NCBI GenBank assembly: GCA_002633005.1
Contig: NMRA01000063.1
Coordinates: 1,062,592-1,107,176, forward strand
Source of the DNA: Phoronis australis
Lineage: Eukaryota; Phoronida; Phoronidae
Reading direction: 5' to 3'
Length of the DNA stretch: 44,585 nucleotides
Positions within the stretch are counted from its first letter, which is position 1, and each line of letters starts with the position of its first letter. The notes beneath the pieces were generated by a model. The model was given only the letters and a program-made list of their open reading frames with translations, had not been told where the DNA came from and ran no database searches. Below are positions 1 through 10,989 of the stretch, piece by piece. Both the position numbers and the translations under genes were made by a program.

Positions 1-1
1 T

Positions 2-139
2 TGGGCCAAGGCTTGGGTAACCCGGCGATGGTATGCGATGACCATCCCTTTAAAAGACGCCTTTTTCGAAGAGTTTGAGCAACCAGGTGCCATACAAAAA
101 GGCATAGCGAACCTTTTACAGCACTGTGGCAAACAATAA
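2..139 (+). CDS. Candidate 3'-terminal coding exon, product not recognised (partial)
   Basis: The frame starting at base 2 is open from the window edge for 45 codons and ends in TAA at 137-139. The composition looks protein-like, with the stretch RRWYAMTIPLKDAFFEEFE near its middle and GIANLLQHCGKQ at the C-terminus. An AATAAA (135-140) overlaps the stop, and an A-rich stretch follows. I do not recognise the family, so no function is offered. It could be the end of a gene lying mostly to the left, or a chance open stretch. The preceding splice site is outside the window. Confidence 0.4.
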   Translation, partial: WAKAWVTRRWYAMTIPLKDAFFEEFEQPGAIQKGIANLLQHCGKQ

Positions 140-800
140 AAAAATAAGGACGATTGATACAATAATAAATTACGATGTAAACTCTTCAAATATGACATAA
201 GCAATGAATGTGCAAAGCAGCCGATACCCGGCCGTTCACGTCACTGACACATCAGCCAATCAGCGATGGCTTTCAGAATTCAGTGTTTTGACCATGAATA
301 CGAATTGGCTTTTGTTTGGCACGCAAGTCAGGCAAATGTGAGTTTTATTTGTATGTTAGAACCGATTAACTGCAACATTATTTTGACTACAGTCCCCTTT
401 TAAGAGATGATCACCTATTTTAAGGCTAGGTAATGGTACTTTCTTAATTAGAAATGTATCAAATCGACATTGCAATATTTTATCCTCATAATATTAAGAC
501 CCCTCATTTGCATAAATCCAATATGGCCGCCAAAATTTAATTAACCAACTGCAATTTTAACAAAAGTATCTAGTTTGGTCTGGTGCAAGACTAATAATTT
601 ATCATTAATTTGTACAATTTTCATGAAAATTTGGTTGTTGTTATGATAAAGAGACCAATATGCATAGAACTTGTCTGATTACCAAGAACTCAGAGGCCAA
701 CTTTGATAAATGTCGTTAGTATGCTTGCTCTAGCTCCTGTCTACGTGTAAACCGATTGTCAACTGCTTATAATATCAACACAATAAAACGGATTAATGTC
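140..800. other. Intergenic stretch without recognised content
   Basis: AT-rich sequence with no ORF, array or inverted repeat that I can support. Confidence 0.5.
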
Positions 801-1190
801 AAATTGTCAGTGTAGCTCACAGAATTCAATTAACACTATCATCCGTTCCTTTGGTCCATAACAAACCATGTTACTGACATGTTCCCTGGCATTTGCAAGG
901 TGTTGTGCAGGCTGAGAAATTACTTTTTCATCCACATCTCTTGTCACATGGTGAAACGCTCTTGTAACCGCACTTAATGAGCTACTGGCCAGCTTTGGAG
1001 ACTTCAGGCATGTCTGTCCATTGTTGGTCTGTGTCTCTCTACCATCCAAACCCCTTTGGACTTGGTTTCCCATGGATGGGCATCAGACTGCTAGCTTGTA
1101 TAAAAGCATTTGTTAACATGCTTTATCAGAGGAGACTGGGTAGGCAATCAATTTGGCATGATCGGAAATTTTCGGGGGAAAAGCTCATTT

Positions 1191-2760
1191 CTAAAAGTAT
1201 TGCCTTGGCTGGTTTGGCTTTTCGACGATAAACGAGACATTTAAATATATCATTTGTTTTGAACTCCTGAGTGTCGGTGGTGAGTTGCTGAAAGGAATTG
1301 ATTGCGGGTTCGAGAATGCCCGAGTAGCATCAGGGTAAGCTTTCCATGTCTCCCATGCTGTTCTCTTCCCTTTTCCATAGAACTGGGACGTTGTGTCCGA
1401 TCCTGTTAAAGGCATGGCATATGGGTAGAGCTACACACAAATCGTACCCAAGCTGGTCACACGCACTATTGACGAAGAGTTCCCGCGCTTTCTTTCCAGC
1501 TTTAACCAGTACCCGTAGTTGAGTTGCTGGCTGCAAAGCCTGAAGGTGATCAAAAATACAAAGAAGAACGACCACAACATCAGTATCCACCTTAGTAACC
1601 AGTATTCTCTGATTACCTTTGATCAAAGCGTCCGCAACGTACGAGCATATGCTGGTGTTCGACTTCTCATGATCGCACGGTGGTATGTCAGAACCAGAGG
1701 AAAAAACAGACTGATTGTGGGAAACACATATATTTTGTCTTGGTAGGATAGGCGATTGCCGAGACATCTTCAGCTAACAGCATGAACAATTCCCCTTTAT
1801 TCTTCGATTTTTTCAAGAAATTCTGGAAGTTCAGAGGCAGTCGCGTTGCTGAGTCACTCTTTTTGCCCTCCCGCTAGCTGTTTTGAAAGCAATAAACCTG
1901 TTTTTCTTGATTGGAGTCTTCATTGGTTGTGTCTTTTCAATTAGGACTGTTTGCTTACAGCTGCCATATTGCTGTTTTCCAGTCACTTCGATAGTCTGAA
2001 GACCTGCAGCGTATCTATCGTCATAAGTTCATCACCATGGTCAAAGAAAGGGTTACCCTTGGATGAAATTACATCTTACACCACACAAACTATTCACATG
2101 GTTTTTAAGGTGGTTCTTGAGGGATAGACTGTCTTTGTAGTGGCTTGTCTCCTCAATATTGTCTTCAAAACGATATTGACAATCAAATTTAGTCAGCAAC
2201 CAGGCTAGCTCGGACCCAAACATCATTCACTCTGTCAAAGCGTTTGGATTTTCCGTTAATCCAATAGCCCCATCACTGTCTTTGGCTAAGGAGCTATTTT
2301 GTTCATCCGCCTGATCAATTGCAATAGCACAGAATCTGTGCCGTGTCTTTGAAAACACCCAGTGTTTCTTCAGATACTGCCGTACGTTAGCTGGCGTAGC
2401 TCTCATGTCTTGGATGTGGACAGGGACCCATATTGCATCATTTTGAAGGTCAAGAGCAAAGAAAAAGGCACAACAGATTCAAGGACATCATTGTACAGCG
2501 AGAATTTGTATTCGCTATGAGCAAGGACGAACATCAAGGTCGGTAACTGGACATGTAAGAAAACATTCCAGAATTCAAATTTTGGACTTCTCGTTGAGCT
2601 ATCACTTTTCCAGCCCGAGAAATATGTTGACCCAAAACAGCACTTTCATTACCCACAAAAAGAAATGGTTCTTCTTGAAGCTTTGCCAGAGATGTGCATG
2701 TCGTGTTCGAGTCAAGTTCCAAGCTTGAAAGGAATCGACCTCTACCAGCTGTAGCCACGG
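1191..2760 (-). pseudogene. Decayed transposon-associated protein gene, broken by frameshifts and stops
   Basis: Several minus-strand frames, read in order, give pieces of one protein. From 2758 to 2534 is an N-terminal piece (VLGQHISRAGKVIAQREVQN). From about 2530 to 2200 in another frame come VPFSFALDLQND, WVPVHIQDM, KTRHRFCAIAIDQADEQNS and GAIGLTENPNAL. From 1767 to 1400 come CDHEKSNTSICSYVADAL, VTKVDTDVVVVLL and CDQLGYDLCVALP. At 1415-1280 comes LTGSDTTSQFYGKGKRTAWE, then TDTQEFKT in a further frame. From memory, these blocks in this order match a large uncharacterised protein family that is repeated many times in cnidarian, mollusc and other aquatic invertebrate genomes and behaves like a mobile element. 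The formal family name is not known to me. Many in-frame stops and frame changes make it non-functional. Its exact ends and any terminal repeats were not found; 800-1190 may be its decayed 3' part. Confidence 0.72.
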
Positions 2761-2849
2761 AGGCCTCTGGCCTGAAGCAGGCAGTGCGAATAAGTCATAG
2801 TTACGTAACGAGAGCTGACGTATCGCCTCAGCTCAGGTAATTAGCCGCC

Positions 2850-3377
2850 TTTGAAACTGTTCTATTAATTGTGCCTATGGCCTGTTATTTAGAAAATGTT
2901 TTAGAACAATCGGTTGTAATGCAATCACTAGTGGTGAATCTTGAGTAAGGCATTGCTAAAACAACTTGGCCTTGGGGATAAGGTACTACATAATTAAAGC
3001 GTAATTTTTGTAAGTATTATTTATCGGAATAGGGCTGTTGGAAAAATTTTTCTCTTAGGCCTTATTAATCAACTTATCTTATATTTATGCGAATAGCTAC
3101 TGCAGTGATTTAAACAGGAAATCCCCGCTGCTTTCTTCAGATGTGCTGAAGTCCACCAAAAGTGCTCCAATCAGTTAAATTTATATGTATTTATGTATAT
3201 AGTAGTTAATCAAAAGTGTACATACCTAAATAAATAAATCTTGTTCAAAATAATATTACAAGAACAATGGACTGTAGGTAAAAATTATGCGAGTCAGAGC
3301 TGATGTCACCTGCTTGGGTACTGTTACCTGGAATTCAAATTCTCAATAATCTGTATCGCTACTTGTCTTGAGTAGAA
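2850..3377. other. Non-coding stretch, nothing recognised
   Basis: AT-rich sequence between the decayed transposon gene and the 62-bp array. No coding or repeat signal seen. Confidence 0.4.
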
Positions 3378-3563
3378 ATCACCATTGTAAAAAGAACATG
3401 TCTACGGAAGACACGGCTGGCAGAGAGTGTTGTTTTTAAATCACCATTGTAAAAAGAACATGTCTACGGAAGACACGGCTGGCAGAGAGTGTTGTTTTTA
3501 AATCACCATTGTAAAAACAACATGTCTACGGAAGACACAGCTGGCAGAGAGTGTTGTTTTTTA
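3378..3563. repeat. Tandem repeat, 62-bp unit, 3 copies
   Basis: The unit begins ATCACCATTGTAAAAA and ends in AGAGTGTTGTTTTTAA. Three copies are almost identical, with one G/C and one G/A change plus a T-run difference in the third. Near-identity suggests a recent origin. Confidence 0.95.
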
Positions 3564-3901
3564 ACTCATCAGACACTCATTCAATCATGAACTGTGTGCA
3601 CAGAAACCGCTGAGTATCTCATTGTTTTGAAACTGATTTTGGCATATGACATAAACCCAGGAGCACGCAAAAACGACATTTTTGATCGACTCGTTGTGAA
3701 TTTAGGTAAGGTTATTAGTAAACATTTGTCTATAATTTGGGAAAGTGACTATATGTTTCCTCACAACAGTGAAAGCAAAACTTCAAAAACGTTTGGCTGA
3801 CAAAGTCTACTTTCGAACAAGTACTAGAACCCCTGTTGGGATCTGTTTCCTGCATGTCTGTACACAAAATGGTCTACCACCTGTTGGTTTTGCATTCCTA
3901 C

Positions 3902-3983
3902 TTGGTGGTGATGACCGGGGTCGTTGTGCGAAACATTACTACTTGGTGTTGATGACCGGGAACGTTGTGCGAAACATTACAAC
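3902..3983. repeat. Tandem duplication, 41-bp unit, 2 copies
   Basis: Two adjacent copies start TTGGTGGTGATGACCGGG and TTGGTGTTGATGACCGGG, and both continue with CGTTGTGCGAAACATTAC. Confidence 0.9.
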
Positions 3984-4627
3984 AAGAGGGATGAAACTTT
4001 TCAAATGATATTTTTCGATAGCATATTCTCTGAGTATTTTCTTTATTGGTTAGAATTCTGTTTGTTTGGGGTTGTTTTGAAACATTTTTATGCAAGGACT
4101 GGCCTCGAGTACATTCAACAGATTTTCGAAATTTGATTTCATTTGAACTGGGAATATGATAAGCGCCAGCATGACCGCAAGGTTAGTTTGTGACATGACT
4201 CAAAAATGTATGAAACCTCACTTGACACATCAAAAAACATTGTTCGATGATTATACGCTTTATTACAATTATTGTAATGATTTTAATGCGTTTTATTTAT
4301 TCTATGCTGGTTAGGTTTGATGCAAATCTTTACATTAGTACTTGCCAAACTACCAGTAGGTCACACAATGTAATTATATTATTGCGTTACACCCACTTCA
4401 TTTCATATAACTGCGTTGTGTGGAATTTATGGACGCTAAACACATGAAAGAGTTGATCGTCATCCACTCAGTTTTCCGGAAAAATGATTTTTTGAAAGAT
4501 TTTGGGAAGGAAAGTCAATTAGCAGTTAGTTTCAGAAAAGCCATAATCATCATAACCTAAAGGGTGTTTGTGTTTAAAACGTGTGTAGTCTATGTCGACC
4601 AGGTTGAATGGACACGCTTGTAGCCAT

Positions 4628-4863
4628 GTTTGTGAACTATGGGCACGCTATAATATGGCAATGTTTCAGAATTTTTGGCACGCTATCGCATAGCAATGTT
4701 TGAGAAATATGTGCTAACTATAGTACAGCAACGTTTGTGAAGCATTGGAAACCTATAGTACAGCAATGTCTTTGATCTATGGGCGCGTTATAGTATGGCA
4801 ATGTTTTAAAACTATTGGCACTCTATAATACGGCAATGTTTGTGAAATATGGGTACTGCAATG
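4628..4863. repeat. Degenerate tandem array, 35-bp unit, about 6.7 copies
   Basis: Units start GTTTGTGAA-like and end TATGGCAAT-like. Spacing is exactly 35 bp over six units despite 20-40% divergence, then a short seventh unit. Substitutions without indels mark it as an old array. Confidence 0.85.
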
Positions 4864-5650
4864 TGGTGCAGGGTGTACATGGTGACATTTTTCTTCTAAA
4901 TTTTGTCATGTATGTATCGATCCGCCATTCTTACGAATGTTGTCAGTCATTTGCACTGTTCTACACGTATGTCACTTTCGTAGGCCTACCTTGAAAGTAT
5001 AAATTTGAACTAAAGACAAAGCCGTAGTTGTAGTTGTCAGTTGCGTCCTATGCATGTTAATATAGTGAACTAAACTAGTAATGGGCCGACGGAAATCTTG
5101 CTGATGTCAACGTATGCTTGTATGAAAGTACAGAGCAAAAATGGACTTTGATAAACGAAACGGGTTTGAAAGTTGGCAGTTAAAATTTGAAATGGTGAAT
5201 CTCTAGAACCCTTCTGTTAGTTGCAGTAGATGGTAAAAAGCTGTACAAAGGACAACATTTCACAAGACCAATAAGCTATAAACATGTTTCTTTTGGACTT
5301 TTTGAAATTGCAAAAGACGGTAAGTCAAAAGCTAAAGTTTAAGCGAAATACGGTTCTCTCAACAATTATAATTGTAACGAGTCAATAACGTGCCCTTTTA
5401 CTCCTTTTGCAATTGCAAAAAATAAGTCTTTCAAAAATAAAAAGATGTGCGAAAGGTCATCTTTCACGACATTTAAAAGCTGTAAAAACGATGAGTTTGG
5501 ATTACCCTAACTTACGATAAAAAGGTGCGGGAAATCTTTAAAATTATTCCATAAGTTTATTCTGTACAAAAGGTAGACAACATTTTGAAAAAAGCTGCAA
5601 AGGATGAATGAAAGGTAACTTGAATGTAACATGGCGAATTTTTATTGAAC
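4864..5650. other. Non-coding stretch upstream of the 34-bp array
   Basis: No exon with sulfatase character, RNA gene or clear repeat was found. An isolated unit resembling the 16-bp array at 7.3 kb sits just before it (4862-4883). Confidence 0.4.
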
Positions 5651-6024
5651 AAAGTGCCCACATTCATGCGCCAACTGGACAAACAAAGTGTCCACATTCA
5701 CGCGCCAACTCGACACACAAAGTGGCCACATTCACGCGCAAACTGGACACACAAAGTGGCCACATTCACGCGCCAACTGGACACACAAAGTGCCCACATT
5801 TACAAACCAACTGGACACACAAAGTGCCCACATTCATGCGCAAACTGGACACACAAAGTGTCCACATTCACGCGCCAACTGGACACACAAAGTGCCCACA
5901 TTCACACGCCAACTGGACACACAAAGTGGCCACATTCACGCGCCAACTGGACACACAAAGTGGCCACATTCACGCACAAACTGGACACACAAAGTGGCCA
6001 CATTCACGCGCCAACTGGACACAC
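5651..6024. repeat. Minisatellite, 34-bp unit, 11 copies
   Basis: The unit is AAAGTGGCCACATTCACGCG followed by CCAACTGGACACAC. Exactly 11 units fit in 374 bp. Variants occur at a few positions (GGCC/GCCC/GTCC and CGCC/CGCA). Because 34 is not a multiple of 3 and the unit has no stop in any + frame, all three forward frames are open across the array. This creates overlapping spurious ORFs of 115-189 codons. It lies about 230 bp upstream of the sulfatase terminal exon, probably in its last intron. Confidence 0.97.
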
Positions 6025-6256
6025 AAAATCGTTAAAGGTCGGTTAAAGGTCGATTTTTACTATGCTTTCTATGAATGTAATGGGACATTTTTTGTTTGTG
6101 CTGATGCTGGTCCCCACTTTGTCACATTTTTAGTTCCATGGACACCTTGGTCGAATGTTTTTCTCAACCAAATTTGAGCTCTGTCGAGTACCTTTGATTC
6201 GTCACAACTTTACGGGGTTTTCATGCATCTTAATATACTTACTTCTTTGCCAACAG

Positions 6257-6600
6257 GTGACGACATTTGGAAGGTGTATTACGTCACTCACGACTATCTT
6301 CATCCGGACACGTATCGCTGCGACTTTGCTTGTCCGTGCTATAGTAAGACAATAAAGCACAACCCGCCGATTCTTTATAACATCGCAAAAGATCCTTCAG
6401 AAAAACACCCCATTGACATAAACGCAGATGAAAAGTATCAAGACGCCCTTCACGCCATTGAGGAAGCTCGAAAAGAACACGAGGTGTCGCTTAAACCAGT
6501 TACAGATCAACTCACCTTTCTTAGTATAATATGGATGCCACACTTACAGCCATGTTGCAACTTCCCCACATGTAATTGCGAAGACCGATACGGGGACTGA
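6257..6600 (+). CDS. Terminal coding exon of a steryl-sulfatase/arylsulfatase-type sulfatase (partial gene)
   Basis: This exon encodes the C-terminal region of a type I sulfatase, an enzyme class that hydrolyses sulfate esters and usually works in the ER or lysosome. The frame reads GDDIWKVYYVTHDYLHPDTY, then CDFACPCY, NPPILYNIAKDPSEKHPID, then a helical EEARKEHEVSLKPVTDQL, then IWMPHLQPCCNFPTCNC, and stops at TGA 6598-6600. The order WK, (H/N)PP-LY-I-KDPSE, W-P-LQ-CC is the one I know from steryl sulfatase and its arylsulfatase relatives (ARSD/E/F/H group). The start is chosen at the splice acceptor TTTGCCAACAG before 6257, which leaves phase 1. The ATG at 6223 lies in the intron and is not a start. 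The catalytic cysteine that becomes formylglycine (CxPSR) lies in upstream exons. No such exon was found in 2.8-6.2 kb; they may be to the left of the window or missed. Substrate cannot be told. Confidence 0.85.
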
Positions 6601-7310
6601 AATACTGCAAACGTGCTGACCTAGTATTTTGTCTATGAACGATTCCTAAAATTGTATTAGTATTTCATTTGAATTAGTTTAAGTTTGTTCGAACTCAATT
6701 ATTTTGTTAATGGACACATTCTCACAAATTATAAGTATATCGTGTTCTAAAAAGACACTTCCATTTAACTTCACGGGATCAGTAAACACAATTGGCCCTG
6801 GTAGTTTGGAGAATTGAAAAACAACGGTAATAACGAAAAAAATCATTGTTACTCATGACTTTTGGCTTTATTGGCTCCATAGCATATTCAGGTGAGTTCA
6901 ATGATAAAATACTTTGTGTTCTGATAGAAAATTTGGTGAACAAGCACAATGCACAAGAGAGCCCATACATCAGGACACCATAAAATGGAAATGCAGCTCT
7001 GTTAAATACTCGTCCAACTTTCTCACCACTATGTAAGCCCCTATATCATCCCAGTAGTCCAACTGAAAGAAGGAAACACCCCCAAAGCAAAGCGCAACAG
7101 TAATTTTAAAGCGCTTGGGCTGCTCTATAACACATCTAAATTCTAAAAAAATCTAATAAGTGGAACAACTTTTCTAGAGGGGAGCCACAGTTTGGCCTCA
7201 CGCATACCCAGATGCCAGGTGTTATGTGCGATGTTACCAATATAAACATTAATATAACGAATCTGATAAGGAGAGATATAACACTAAATAAAATACGAAA
7301 ATGTAAGTAA
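6601..7310. other. 3' flank/UTR of the sulfatase gene
   Basis: No other coding exon seen. The first AATAAA I noticed on the + strand after the stop is at 7287-7292, about 690 bp downstream. It is a possible but unproven polyadenylation signal. Confidence 0.35.
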
Positions 7311-7497
7311 GGGTGTACGTGGTGCAGGGTGTACGTGGTGCAGGGTGTACGTGGTGCAGGGTGTGCGTGGTGCAGGGTGTGCGTGGTGCAGGGTGTGCGT
7401 GGTGCAGGGCGCACGTAGTGCAGGGTGTACTTGGTGCAGGGCGTACATGGTTCAGAGTGTACGTGGGAGTGTGCGTAGTGCAGGGTGTACATGGTGT
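7311..7497. repeat. Minisatellite, 16-bp unit, about 11.7 copies
   Basis: The unit is GGGTGTACGTGGTGCA. The first copies are identical, the later ones vary at two or three sites, and the last show an indel. The minus strand reads as repeated Cys-Thr/His-Pro peptides, which are a by-product of the repeat rather than a protein. Confidence 0.95.
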
Positions 7498-7744
7498 CAC
7501 AATTTAGAAAATGTTGGAGATGATGAAATTAATTTATTAACAAAATTTGTATACATATACGATACAGTATTAAACTGACATTGGTAATTTTAGTGAAACT
7601 TCATTGCATCCGTAATTAAGCCTGTCTGTCAAGGGATCAAGGTATTTATTAACTTCAAAACAGACATCAATTACATAGCGTCAAGTGGACTAATTGAAAC
7701 GTTGAGAGTTTAACATACATATTCATATACATATACAAATAAAT

Positions 7745-7794
7745 ATGTGTGTGTGTGTGTGTTTGTGTGTGTGTGCGTGTGTGTGTGTGTGNGT
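7745..7794. repeat. (GT)n microsatellite with one ambiguous base
   Basis: About 50 bp of GT dinucleotides with a few interruptions. The N at 7792 probably marks a sequencing or assembly uncertainty caused by the repeat. Confidence 0.95.
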
Positions 7795-10700
7795 CATCCA
7801 TTCAGCCCAAAGTAGTTCCAGAGCTGGCTTATCAGCCAATTATTCACGCATGCTGACTCACAATAGAAGCCTGATAAGAGTGAAGGTGGATAAATGCGGT
7901 GTTCCTACAGTTTCTTGTTTTAGTGGATGTGTTCACGACATGGTAGACAAGTAGGTCTATATTTTCCTCAAGGAAAGCGGCGTTCATTTTAGCTCTCAAG
8001 AGCATGAGAGACGAGTGTTCCCGTTCCGGCGAAGACTTTCAAAGTCGCTGACATTTTTACAAGACCGCAGACACTTGCTGCCGTCTTCAATCAGCCAACA
8101 TGGCTAGGCATGACGTAATTTGCATAACGACAGAAGTCGTCTTTTAAACTTTGATTCTTTCTCCTTGGTTTTCAGATGAGAAATAGCATAATTATAAAAA
8201 ATTTCAAACGGACCCCCTAATGACTATTTCCAAATTCATAAAATATACAAAGGTTAAAATTAAAGGTTTAATTAAAAATAAGTTTCACGCATGATTTTTT
8301 CAGATATAGTCAAAAATTACGGAATTTTATTGACAGGAAGTTTCAGCTGTGCATCGTCTAATTTGGTAGTGTTACCAAGGAGTGTAGCCTAGACAATAGG
8401 AGTGTTCATTGTAAGTTTGGTGTTATCGCTACTACTAGCGCCGCCAAGTAGCGAATAAGCAACGGTCAAGTACGAAGCGCGAGAACAATGGCGAAGCACA
8501 GGCGTCCTCAGCTTCTGATCGTCCCCAATACACTTTATAATACTACAATGTATGACATTCGGGACAAGGAATTCCACGGGTGCTTCACTTCAGCCGTCCA
8601 TATCAAAAACAAAACTCAATAAATTTACACAAAACAGGGTTTCAGCACACCATTAGTAATTGTTCTTTCTTCTAATACCATTCACGGTGTCCTGCGTCAG
8701 CGAGATCGCAAACAAATCGCGTTCAAAGCACAAAAAGTTCCCCAAAACTCCACGCATCAGTCCTCCCTTGACGGTTCGAGGTCAAGGACGGTACGGCAAT
8801 TGTCGATTGGTCACGGAGTTTCACGACATCGATAACTCCACACTAACCTTCCGTGATGGACCGGCTATTGCCGTCTATCCGTAACTCGATCATCGGATAA
8901 TTCCTTTCAAGTCGATTGCAGTCGTCTGCTGTGTAGGCTACTAAACAGCCAGGCTGCCGGCGTAAGGACTACTTAACGATGTGATCGTCAGCTTGTTTAG
9001 ATATTTGCAGTCCATGTACATGTATTCCAAATCAAAAATGTCAACATGCATCTCACCCGACCGATCGCAGAGATAATTTTAGAAAAACATACCCATGGCC
9101 ATGGGTGAAAAGACCAATGACACGGCCGCAGTCACAGTCACAGGGCCTCAAGTCAGAGAATCTCGGTGAAAAAAATCGACATAATTTTAATGTGCCAGTT
9201 AGCACAAGTTAACCAACACCAGTGCACCAGTGAAAACTTCTGCGCGCCAATGATGTAGGACTGAAATTTTGATCAAACTCATGCTAAATTATTTGAAACA
9301 AACTATCAAACAAAATTTCATTTTAAAACAACATCTCTGGAAAAATGTCCTTAGAGGATGTAGTACATTTTCTCTGCTCTTGTCTACACTGTTCTGGCAG
9401 AACAGCCTTATTTGCAGAGGTCAAGTTGATTTGTCCCACCTTTACTGAGCTAAGGATACAGATGACAAACACTTCTGTGAGTAAATTAGTTTTCAGCTTT
9501 ATTTATAACGCATTTCTTTGGCAAAAAGAGTTGTTGTTTACTTGTGAATTGATAGAGAGTGAGGAGGTTGGTCAGATTTTCTTGTTGTCATAATATATGT
9601 GTTGCCTATTTTGTACGTTTTTTGGAGATTGTGATTAATAGAAGCCCCAGTTGTGGCTGATATATATATGATCTCGTGGTCAGGCTGTATCTTACGTGGA
9701 ATATTTACTGATATTGATAAGAGGTTTATGAAATTAAATTTTGGTCTTGTCATCCAAGTCTTTTCAGTTTTGTTTGAAGTCGTGTGGGTGATGAATATTT
9801 TGATCGCTGTTCAGCACCTCTTCAAATATTTTTTCATCACACTTAGCAACTTTGTCTAGTTATGAGTGATGATATACTCAGTGTTAACTACGTTTTGTAA
9901 GTTGTGAGCTTTCTACTGATTAGAAACTGTGTAACTTTTAGTGATAATAGTGGGGGAGTGGGCAGTTTAGCCTGTACCAGCATGTCACTAAGTAATAATG
10001 GAGTGTTCTAAAATTATATGCAAGAGTGCATCAGAATGGATTACAGTGTTGTAGCAGTGATGAATTGTCTTACTTTCTTCTTCTCACTTGTGTAACACCA
10101 ACTGCACAAAACAATTGTCTGTATTGCTATAGCCTGGTGCATTGAATAGGGAACATTTGCGAAATTGTTGGGTGGAGATGAAACAGCAGTGAGCTGAGAG
10201 CACCATGTAAGGAAAAGTTGGAAAATACCAGTATGGTATTGACATAACCACAGGGGCATGGACACTGGTCATTACAAAATGTCCTTGGTCGGTATGCACA
10301 CAACGAGAGCCACATATTATCACCACCTCAGCACATGTTGTCGATGGTCAGAGAAATCTAGCAACCAAAATGTGTGACGGTGGAAATTGGGCTCAACACC
10401 CATGTGGCACAATGCTTGGTTTTTACCCCGGGGAGGCGGTCAACACCCATTTGCTGCCCACATGGATTTTACCTGTTTTTGCACTCCTCCCATGTACCCA
10501 CCTTCCTGGCACTTGGGGGCAATTGCCTCCTGAACTCCCAAGAGCAATCACTATGTAGTTCACGGAAGTACGAAATGTAATTAAGAACGGCAATTTGCTT
10601 TATTAAAAACTTAAACGTTAACCAAAACCATGGCTTTTGAAGGAAACTTCAGTACAATGACAGTGAAAATCTTACTGTCTATTACCCTTTAATATTGACT

Positions 10701-10985
10701 AAAAAACACGGAGAATTATGAGTTTCTGAGTGTCACTAAGGCTTCGATTAAAATTCACATCTTACCAGCAGCTTCTGTTTTTTCATTGTCACTGACTCAG
10801 ATTCCATTTTATTTAAAAAATTAAGTAATTTTCTTCATTGCACAGTGAAGCAGACGACAGAAACGGAGTCGTAGCGCGCAGCGCCACTGCCGGTCACCTG
10901 GGATATCGCGGGAGAGCCTATACTTAGCCATGGTTTCGTTACAATTGAGCCGTGTTCAACATTTCCCTACGCTCTTGCTGTTTTA
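7795..10985. other. Long region without a recognised gene
   Basis: Frames here are short (under 85 codons) and unlike known proteins. The section 8380-8900 is more GC-rich than its surroundings but shows no clear gene. No RNA gene or array was supported. Confidence 0.4.
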
Positions 10986-10989
10986 TTAA

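Noticed and set aside
3594-4008. Possible two-exon gene or a LINE with a 2A-like NPG motif (ILAYDINPGARKN)
   Set aside because: The DxExNPGP core is not present. The donor-like GTAAGG and acceptor-like ACAACAG could be chance, and the second part is a 41-bp duplication.
5608-6177. A 189-codon forward reading frame and two overlapping ones
   Set aside because: They are created by the stop-free 34-bp tandem repeat, which is open in all three frames. No unique coding sequence supports them.
7136-7507. Cys/Thr/His/Pro-repeat frames on both strands
   Set aside because: By-products of the 16-bp minisatellite.
9389-9405. Palindrome CTGTTCTGGCAGAACAG resembling a steroid-receptor element
   Set aside because: Half-sites are in everted order (TGTTCT...AGAACA) rather than AGAACAnnnTGTTCT, and no promoter is nearby.
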